Below, piece by piece: positions 1 through 5,797 of a stretch of 5,797 nt of DNA. The notes beneath the pieces are model-generated. The model saw only the letters and a program-made list of their open reading frames with translations. It was not told the origin of the DNA and searched no databases. Origin of the DNA: Hyphomicrobiales bacterium (GTDB lineage: Bacteria; Pseudomonadota; Alphaproteobacteria; Rhizobiales; Aestuariivirgaceae); contig JALVFB010000014.1 of NCBI GenBank assembly GCA_027030295.1, positions 1-5,797 on the forward strand. The letters run 5' to 3'. The translations under genes and the position numbers were made by a program. How positions within the stretch are numbered: position 1 is the stretch's first letter; each line of letters starts with the position of its first letter.

Positions 1-319
1 CGCCGTCAAGCGGGATCAGCTTGGCGCCGGTGAAGAACTCCGGCGCGCCGCATTCGTCGGTGTTGATGTGCGCCTCCTCGTGGCACAGGATGCCGCCATA
101 GGGCGGGGTCATGGCCGCCAGCGCCAGGGCATTGGCGGCGGTGCCGGTAGCCACCAGAAAGGCGCGCACATCGCTCTCGAACACTTCTTCCAGCAGCTGT
201 TCGGCCTCCAGCGTCAGGCCATCGCCGCCATAGGAGGGCGCATGGCCCACATTGGCCCGCGCCATGGCCTCCAGGATGCGCGGGTGCACCGCCGCGGTAT
301 TGTCCGACAGAAAATGCAT
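1..319 (-). CDS. ltaE: Low-specificity L-threonine aldolase, N-terminal part (cut by window edge)
   Basis: PLP-dependent fold-type I enzyme that cleaves L-threonine or L-allo-threonine to glycine and acetaldehyde in the cytoplasm. Only the first 106 residues are present; the 3' end, with the PLP-binding lysine, lies beyond position 1. The protein opens [13 protein letters not shown], with the SDN motif at residues 5-7. Y30-GGDG follows, then GTAAN at 59-63 (the PLP-phosphate loop of the family), then [13 protein letters not shown] at 84-96, where His84 is the expected residue stacking on the PLP ring. The SDN start and the [11 protein letters not shown] stretch resemble the Pseudomonas-type low-specificity enzymes more than E. 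coli LtaE. The ATG at 319-317 has GGAGGAG five bases upstream, which fixes the start. It follows the DUF4175 gene by 47 bp on the same strand and is probably co-transcribed. The family call is firm; substrate stereospecificity cannot be read from this fragment. Confidence 0.93.
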   Translation of the reverse strand, partial: MHFLSDNTAAVHPRILEAMARANVGHAPSYGGDGLTLEAEQLLEEVFESDVRAFLVATGTAANALALAAMTPPYGGILCHEEAHINTDECGAPEFFTGAKLIPLDG

Positions 320-324
320 GACCA

Positions 325-331
325 CTCCTCC
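325..331 (-). promoter_or_regulatory. Shine-Dalgarno sequence of the threonine aldolase gene
   Basis: Read on the minus strand this is GGAGGAG, followed by five bases (TGGTC) and the ATG at 319. It is the only strong ribosome-binding site in the window. It suggests that the aldolase is translated independently of the DUF4175 gene that ends 47 bp upstream. The rest of that 47-bp gap shows no obvious terminator or promoter. Confidence 0.8.
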
Positions 332-366
332 ATCCCCTGCCGATGTGGGAAAGCGGCCATGCGAGA

Positions 367-2802
367 TCAATACAGGCCGCGCAGCAGGCGATCGTAATAA
401 TTGCGCTCCAGCGGCGGACGTGTGGCGTCTTCGGCGCGCTTGCGCAGCATCTCCAGGATGCGCCGGGCGCGCTCGGTGGCGTTTTCGTCCGGAACCATGC
501 GCGAATCCGTGCCCGGATCGGCGAAGCGCCCGCGCATCGGCCGGCCCAGCGGGTCGTAACGCCGCGACATCAGCCCCGCCGTGCCCATCCCGCGCCGTCG
601 CGCCAGCTGTTTCGCCATGCGCCGCGCGCCCCTGCCCAACGCCTGCAGGGCCTTGCGCTGCTGCGCCAGGGCCTTGCCACGCTGGCCCCGCCGCAGGGCC
701 TCGCCGGCGCCGCGCATGGCCCGCTCCGCCTGCTTCAGGGCCCGTTGCGCCTGCCTGCCTTCCTTGCCCGATTGCGCCGGCATGCGCTCCATCAGCTCCC
801 GCAACCGTTCGGCCAGCCCCCGCTGCTGCATCCGCAAGTCCTCGAAGCCCTTGCCGCCCTTTTCGGAAGGCTGGCGTTGCCAGGTGCGATCCATCAGCTT
901 CTGCTGTTCGCGCATCAGTTTCCGCATCTCGCCCAGCGCCTTTTCCGCCGGCCCCGGCCGCGCCATCATCGGCGGCATGAGTTGCAGGTTCTCCAGAATG
1001 TTGTCCAGTTGCGAGAGCAGGCGCTCGGCGGCATCGCGCGCCCCGCTGCGCGCCAGGTCCTCCAGCCGCTTCAGCATCTGTTGCAGGTCTTGCGGGCGCA
1101 CCATCCGCACCTGCCCGTTGCCCCGCCGCATGGCGGGCGGCCGCCCCCGCTGGCGTTGCGCCAGTTGCCGCATGAACTCGTTCAGCGCCTGCTTCAGCTC
1201 CGCCAGCCGCCGCGCGATCTCTTCCGGCGAGGCGCCACGGGCAAGCGCGTCGCGCAGCGCCTTGCGCGCCGCTTCCAGCCGCCGCCGCGCCGCCGCCAGG
1301 TCGCCCTCCTCGATGTCAACGGCGACTGCCCACAGCAGCGCGACGATGCTCTTCAGCTCCTCTTGCGTGCGCGCCTTCAGCAGCCGCTCCATGGCCAGCC
1401 GCAACCCCAGATAGGAGCCGGGCTTGCGGATGAACTCCACCGGCCAGGCCAGAAAGGCCGCCAGCATCTCCGCCACCTCGTGCTTGCGCTCCGGATGCAG
1501 CACCAGAAAGCGCCGCTGCTCGACGACGGCGCGGGCCAGCGGATTGGCGAAGGGCCGTTCGGGCAGAACAAGCCGGTGGGGTTTCGAGCGCCCCGTCTGC
1601 CCGGCCACGTCGGTGGCCTCCAGCACCATCTCCACCCGCATGCCGGCCCACGGATGCGCCATCAGCCTGAGCAGGCTCTCCCCCTTCATTTCGCGCCCGC
1701 GCCGCAACAGGCGCAGGGGCGCGCGCGGCGGATCGAACCGCAGCATGCCCCTTGGCGCGTCGACGAGACGGAACCGGGCGCGGGCGGCGCGCACGCCATG
1801 GTCGTCGCTGGCCCGCCAGCGCAGCATGAGCGCGCCGCTGGCCGCACGGGCGGGCGGCGCCAGCAGGGAGATTTGCGGCGGCAGGTCGGGAGTGACGGCA
1901 AAGGCCCAGCGCGCCGAGACGGGGCCGGAAAGCTCCGCCAGCAGCGGACGGTTCAACACCCGGCGCACCTGCCACGCTTCCGCCTCCACCTTTTGCAGCG
2001 GTTCCTCGGACAACAGCCGCCCGCGCCCGCCATCCGCCGTCAGTTCATGCAGGCGCAACACCGGCTGCCGGGGGCTGCCAACGATGCGAATGACCAGCCG
2101 GCTGCCGGCCGCGGTCGCGATGGGTTTTTCCTGTGCCAGCGCCCGCCCCTGCCGGGTCAGGGCCAGCGGCGGGCGGCGCAGGAAAGCCGGCGGATCGAGC
2201 CAGGCATCCACCTGCGCATTTGCGTCCATGCCGGGCAGGGGCGGCGGTTGCAGGCTGGCGCGCAGATGGGGCAGGAACCGCCCGCCCTGCAGGGCGAAGG
2301 CGGCGATCAACGCCAGCGCCAGCGCGAAACGCAAGGCATAGGGGTCGCGCCGCGGCGCATCGGAGCGCGGCCAGCCGGCGCGCAGTCGTTTCAGACGCTC
2401 CCGCAGTCGCGCCACATGCGCCCGCCACAGGGATTGCGCTTGCGGGTCGTTTTCCGGCAGCGCCGGCGTGTCACGCAGGGTGCGCAAGGGCTGGTGCGCC
2501 AGCCCCGAGGCGCGCTCCATCCGCGCCAGCCCTTCTTCTTCCGTCGGCCAGCGCAGGTTTCGCAGAAGCCGCAGCCGCCACAGCGCCGCGCCGGCCAGCG
2601 CCGCCATCAGCCCCCAGCGCAACCACGCGGGCAACGCCGGCAACAGGCCCGTGACCACCAGCAGCACGAACAACCCGGCCAGCATCAGCGGCCACAGCAG
2701 CACGCCCCACAGCCGCTCGCCGAACAGGGCCAGCCGCGCCAGCCACAGCTTGCGCGCCAGCCGCCCTTCGGGGCCGGAGAAGGATGTTCCGCGCCATGTC
2801 AT
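367..2802 (-). CDS. DUF4175 / TIGR02302 family membrane protein
   Basis: An 811-residue protein of a conserved alphaproteobacterial family with no established function. The N-terminus has a basic stretch, then hydrophobic segments at about 33-53 and 60-75, a soluble basic stretch, and a third segment at about 157-172. Residues about 195-410 look beta-rich and Ig-like, with WRASDDHGV at 329-337 and [10 protein letters not shown] at 395-404. From about 420 onward the protein is helical. Residues 500-740 are rich in Arg, Gln, Met and Leu and look coiled-coil-like. The C-terminus carries RYDPLGRP (748-755), then a helix with [13 protein letters not shown] (778-790), and ends [17 protein letters not shown], the best family signature. 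I chose the ATG at 2802, although no clear Shine-Dalgarno precedes it. An in-frame GTG at 2841 would add 13 residues (VCSCPAHVATVSR) that do not look conserved. An envelope-associated role with a periplasmic Ig-like part is inference. The family is firm, the function unknown. Confidence 0.9.
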   Translation of the reverse strand: MTWRGTSFSGPEGRLARKLWLARLALFGERLWGVLLWPLMLAGLFVLLVVTGLLPALPAWLRWGLMAALAGAALWRLRLLRNLRWPTEEEGLARMERASGLAHQPLRTLRDTPALPENDPQAQSLWRAHVARLRERLKRLRAGWPRSDAPRRDPYALRFALALALIAAFALQGGRFLPHLRASLQPPPLPGMDANAQVDAWLDPPAFLRRPPLALTRQGRALAQEKPIATAAGSRLVIRIVGSPRQPVLRLHELTADGGRGRLLSEEPLQKVEAEAWQVRRVLNRPLLAELSGPVSARWAFAVTPDLPPQISLLAPPARAASGALMLRWRASDDHGVRAARARFRLVDAPRGMLRFDPPRAPLRLLRRGREMKGESLLRLMAHPWAGMRVEMVLEATDVAGQTGRSKPHRLVLPERPFANPLARAVVEQRRFLVLHPERKHEVAEMLAAFLAWPVEFIRKPGSYLGLRLAMERLLKARTQEELKSIVALLWAVAVDIEEGDLAAARRRLEAARKALRDALARGASPEEIARRLAELKQALNEFMRQLAQRQRGRPPAMRRGNGQVRMVRPQDLQQMLKRLEDLARSGARDAAERLLSQLDNILENLQLMPPMMARPGPAEKALGEMRKLMREQQKLMDRTWQRQPSEKGGKGFEDLRMQQRGLAERLRELMERMPAQSGKEGRQAQRALKQAERAMRGAGEALRRGQRGKALAQQRKALQALGRGARRMAKQLARRRGMGTAGLMSRRYDPLGRPMRGRFADPGTDSRMVPDENATERARRILEMLRKRAEDATRPPLERNYYDRLLRGLY

Positions 2803-2836
2803 GCGGGAAACCGTAGCAACATGTGCCGGGCAAGAA

Positions 2837-2880
2837 CACACAATTTCACGTCATGAAGCACCTTGCGGCATGATTGTGTG
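2837..2880 (-). repeat. 8-bp inverted repeat pairing the hairpin loop with a downstream segment
   Basis: On the minus strand CACACAAT (2880-2873) lies inside the loop of the 2862-2896 hairpin, and its exact reverse complement ATTGTGTG (2844-2837) lies 28 bases further on. The two stems are nested as in an H-type pseudoknot: stem 1 is the 11-bp imperfect hairpin, stem 2 this 8-bp pairing. The alternative GTG start of the DUF4175 gene (2841-2839) falls inside the second strand. The pairing is seen directly; that it forms or acts in RNA is inference, and an 8-bp match could arise by chance. Confidence 0.4.
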
Positions 2881-2896
2881 GAAGACATGGCGCAAG
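2862..2896 (-). other. Imperfect stem-loop just downstream of ruvB
   Basis: On the minus strand the arms are CTTGCGCCATG (2896-2886) and CATGCCGCAAG (2872-2862), separated by a 13-base loop, UCUUCCACACAAU in RNA. Ten of eleven positions pair, with one internal C-C mismatch. It starts 8 bases after the ruvB stop codon. It could be a 3'-end stabilising hairpin or a weak terminator, but no run of U follows the second arm, so a classical rho-independent terminator is unlikely. Confidence 0.55.
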
Positions 2897-2904
2897 CCGG
2901 CAGA

Positions 2905-3990
<1,086 letters not shown>

Positions 3991-3997
3991 AACCCAT

Positions 3998-4786
3998 TCA
4001 GCCGGGCATGTCGTCAGGGGTAACGATCCTGGCGGATTCGGGCAACCGCCGCCGCAGCGTCTCCACCGCCTCCGGTGCGGCGATGGCCAGCAGGTCATCC
4101 GGCAATTCCACACCCGCCAGCCCCTTCTTCACCTCCGCCGGTGGCAGCCAGAACAGTGGCAGGCCGCTGCGAAAGGCGCTCACGCACGCCAGCAGCGACG
4201 CGGCGTCGGCCAGCGGCGGCAGGCACAGCATCGCCGCCCTCGCGTCCTTCATGCTCTCGGCCAGCGCATCCGCCCGCTCCAGCAATGCATCGAAGGTCCA
4301 TGTTTGCCCGGCGTTGGGAAAGCGCGTTTCTCCCGGCCTGTTCTCTCCCCTCGGCGGTGTTTCCGGCTGCACCATTTGCAGCATGAAGAAGGAGCCGGAC
4401 CAGGGGCCGCCAAGCGTGGCCACCTTCACCTCGGGAGTGCGCGCCCGCCAGTCCGCCTTTTCCGCCGGCGGACAGATGAGCACCGGCGCGTCGGCGGGCG
4501 CCTCCGCCGTCTCATCCAGCACTACCGGGCACGCCCCCAGCGCGCAGGCCGCCGCCCACAGCAGGAAATGCTCCAGCGCCGCGCCCGGCGCGATGGCCAC
4601 GGGTCGTCCCGCCCGCGCGCCCAGACGCGCCAGCGCCCGCATCATGCGATGGGTGATGCGCCGCAGCTCCTCGCCGCCGAAATGATACCGTTCGGAAACG
4701 TCGGTCTCGTCCTCGGGCTTTTCCGGCGGGGGCAGGCGCGTCAGCCCGCCCATGTTCCCGAACAGAACCGCCATCGGCCCCGTCAT
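3998..4786 (-). CDS. Unrecognised protein resembling the N-terminal half of an AMP-binding (ANL-like) domain
   Basis: 262 residues. I do not recognise the family. The order of segments recalls acyl-CoA synthetase / AMP-binding enzymes: a helix ending [12 protein letters not shown] (54-65), like the 'G-GDRVAI' region; then [20 protein letters not shown] (72-91), like the 'E-----LA---GAV-VPLD' region; a strand APVLICPP (100-107); then [18 protein letters not shown] (162-179); and [22 protein letters not shown] (184-205) followed by GLPLFWLPP, like the 'PLFH-AGLL--L-AL--GA-VVLLP' region. The phosphate-binding loop (T/S)SG(T/S)TG expected near 134-150 is absent; [16 protein letters not shown] stands there. 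The protein ends where a full enzyme would need about 250 more residues. If the resemblance is real, it is truncated and probably not an adenylating enzyme. It has no signal peptide. The start is ATG 4786, 5 bp after the leuB stop; a GTG at 4795 overlapping that stop is an alternative (265 residues). Balanced composition, GC-rich third positions and tight packing support real coding. Confidence 0.8.
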   Translation of the reverse strand: MTGPMAVLFGNMGGLTRLPPPEKPEDETDVSERYHFGGEELRRITHRMMRALARLGARAGRPVAIAPGAALEHFLLWAAACALGACPVVLDETAEAPADAPVLICPPAEKADWRARTPEVKVATLGGPWSGSFFMLQMVQPETPPRGENRPGETRFPNAGQTWTFDALLERADALAESMKDARAAMLCLPPLADAASLLACVSAFRSGLPLFWLPPAEVKKGLAGVELPDDLLAIAAPEAVETLRRRLPESARIVTPDDMPG

Positions 4787-4791
4787 GGCGC

Positions 4792-5797
4792 TCACGCCGC
4801 CAGTTTCTGCAATTCGGCGAGGATGATGTCGCCCAGCTCGGCGGTGGAAACGATGCGGCTGCCTTCGCGCGCGATGTCGGCCGTGGCCACGTTCTGCGCC
4901 AGCGCGTTGGCGATGGCCTGCTCCACCTTGTCCGCCCATTCGCCCATGCCGAACGAATAGCGCAGCATCATGGCGGCGGAAGCGATCATGGCGATGGGGT
5001 TGGCCTTGCCCTGGCCGGCGATGTCCGGGGCGGAGCCGTGCACCGGCTCATACAGCGCCCGGCGTTTGCCATTTTCGTCCTCCGCGCCCAGCGAAGCCGA
5101 GGGCAGCATGCCCAGCGAGCCGGTGAGCATCGCCGCCACGTCGGAGAGAATATCGCCGAACAGGTTGTCGGTAACGATCACGTCGAACTGTTTCGGCTGG
5201 CGCACCAGCTGCATGGCGCAGTTGTCGGCGAGAATGTGTTGCAGTTCCACATCGGCGTAATCCGCCGCATGCACCCGGCGCACCACCTCGTCCCACAGCA
5301 CGCCCGTCTTCATCACGTTCTTCTTGTCCGAGGAATGCACGAGATTGCGCCGCGTGCGCGCCAGATCGAAAGCCACCCGCGCGATGCGTTCGATCTCGTG
5401 CTCGAAGTAGAGCTGGCTGTCCACCGCGCGCTTCTCGCCCGATTCCAGCGTCACGATCTCCTTCGGCTGACCGAAATAGACGCCGCCGGTGAGTTCGCGC
5501 ACGATGAGGATGTCCAGCCCTTCCACCAGGTCGCGCTTCAGCGATGAGGCATCGGCCAGGGCGGGGTAGCAGATGGCGGGCCTGAGGTTGGCGAACAGGC
5601 CGAGATCCTTGCGCAGGCGCAGCAGGCCCGCCTCGGGGCGCACGTCATAGGGCACGTCGTCCCACTTCGGCCCGCCGACAGCGCCGAACAGCACCGCGTC
5701 GGCGGCCAGCGCCTTGTTCATGTCCTCCTCGGAGATGGCCACGCCATGGGCATCGTAGGCGGCGCCGCCCACCAGGCCTTCCTCCATCTCGAAGGAG
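4792..5797 (-). CDS. leuB: 3-isopropylmalate dehydrogenase, missing N-terminus (cut by window edge)
   Basis: NAD-dependent oxidative decarboxylation of 3-isopropylmalate to 2-oxoisocaproate, the third step of leucine biosynthesis, by a cytoplasmic homodimer. 334 residues are present; the frame runs off the window at ...[15 protein letters not shown], matching the [13 protein letters not shown] region found about 35 residues into the family. Numbering from the first complete codon, the substrate arginines lie in LLRLRK, NLRP and [10 protein letters not shown] (97-109). The catalytic tyrosine is in [17 protein letters not shown] (Tyr130) and the catalytic lysine in SSDKKNVMK (Lys158). The metal aspartates are in LADNCAM (Asp191) and FGDILSD (Asp215 and Asp219). 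The NAD-binding segment is [18 protein letters not shown]. All expected catalytic residues are present. The ATG at 5787 is an internal methionine, not the start, because homologous sequence continues upstream. The stop is 5 bp before the next gene, so it heads a compact gene group within this window. No leader or attenuator is visible because the upstream region lies outside. Confidence 0.98.
   Translation of the reverse strand, partial: SFEMEEGLVGGAAYDAHGVAISEEDMNKALAADAVLFGAVGGPKWDDVPYDVRPEAGLLRLRKDLGLFANLRPAICYPALADASSLKRDLVEGLDILIVRELTGGVYFGQPKEIVTLESGEKRAVDSQLYFEHEIERIARVAFDLARTRRNLVHSSDKKNVMKTGVLWDEVVRRVHAADYADVELQHILADNCAMQLVRQPKQFDVIVTDNLFGDILSDVAAMLTGSLGMLPSASLGAEDENGKRRALYEPVHGSAPDIAGQGKANPIAMIASAAMMLRYSFGMGEWADKVEQAIANALAQNVATADIAREGSRIVSTAELGDIILAELQKLAA

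Larger units (their letters stand above)
2803..2904 (-). other. Intergenic gap between ruvB and the DUF4175 gene
   Basis: The roughly 100 bases between the ruvB stop and the DUF4175 start are the longest non-coding stretch in the window and visibly more AT-rich than the genes. They contain the hairpin and loop-pairing described separately. I found no U-tract after the hairpin and no convincing -35/-10 pair. The nearest promoter guess, TTGTGT at 2843-2838 with TGCTAC at 2818-2813, has 19-bp spacing and poor matches. Whether transcription ends, restarts or continues here cannot be decided by eye. Confidence 0.6.

Noticed and set aside
2813..2843. Possible sigma-70-like promoter TTGTGT / TGCTAC before the DUF4175 gene
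   Set aside because: Both hexamers match poorly and the 19-bp spacing is long; not supportable by eye.
343..2856. An 837-codon open frame on the plus strand, almost exactly antisense to the DUF4175 gene
   Set aside because: Its translation is dominated by Arg, Gln, Pro, His and Ala without recognisable motifs. It mirrors the Arg/Gln/Leu-rich sense protein in GC-rich DNA, where antisense stop codons are rare. The sense frame carries the family signature.
2862..2896. Rho-independent terminator for ruvB
   Set aside because: The stem is adequate, but no U-tract follows the second arm in the direction of transcription.
3991..4113. Upstream extension of ruvB to position 4113
   Set aside because: The 41 extra residues are Arg/Cys/Pro-rich, overlap the preceding gene and have no counterpart in RuvB; the ATG at 3990 gives a normal N-terminus.
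4787..4939. Extension of the unrecognised ORF upstream to 4939 within leuB
   Set aside because: The added residues (Gly/Arg/His-rich) are an off-frame reading of the conserved leuB C-terminus. A start at 4786, or at the GTG at 4795, fits the operon spacing.
5038..5547. A 169-codon plus-strand frame antisense to leuB
   Set aside because: The minus strand carries all LeuB catalytic motifs through this region; the plus-strand frame has no independent support.

Overview
The window is GC-rich chromosomal DNA, by eye around two thirds G+C. All five genes I can support lie on the minus strand, so transcription runs from position 5797 towards 1. The best clue to the organism is the long membrane protein in the middle. 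Its C-terminal signature and architecture match the DUF4175 / TIGR02302 family, which is characteristic of Alphaproteobacteria. The high-GC codon usage and the RuvB and LeuB sequences fit an alphaproteobacterium, but I cannot name a genus.

In order of transcription: (1) 5797-4792, leuB, 3-isopropylmalate dehydrogenase, missing about its first 35 residues beyond the window edge; (2) 4786-3998, an unrecognised 262-residue protein that resembles the first half of the large domain of an AMP-binding (ANL-type) enzyme but lacks the ATP-binding loop signature; (3) 3990-2905, ruvB, complete, the Holliday-junction branch-migration ATPase; (4) a gap of about 100 bp holding an imperfect hairpin whose loop can pair with a downstream segment, a candidate pseudoknot; (5) 2802-367, the 811-residue DUF4175 membrane protein; (6) 319-1, a low-specificity L-threonine aldolase, cut by the window edge after 106 residues.

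The first three genes are packed with gaps of 5 and 7 bp and weak ribosome-binding sites, so they probably form a translationally coupled operon. This ties leucine biosynthesis (leuB) to recombination (ruvB) by transcription only; I see no biochemical link. RuvA and RuvC are not adjacent to ruvB here. The DUF4175 gene may start its own transcript or be read through from ruvB. The threonine aldolase gene follows it after 47 bp with a good Shine-Dalgarno sequence.

Most of the window is ordinary core metabolism and repair. I did not find a clear new system. The parts most worth checking are the degenerate AMP-binding-like protein between leuB and ruvB and the structured gap after ruvB. I saw no tRNA, rRNA, CRISPR array, insertion sequence, or convincing promoter or rho-independent terminator.
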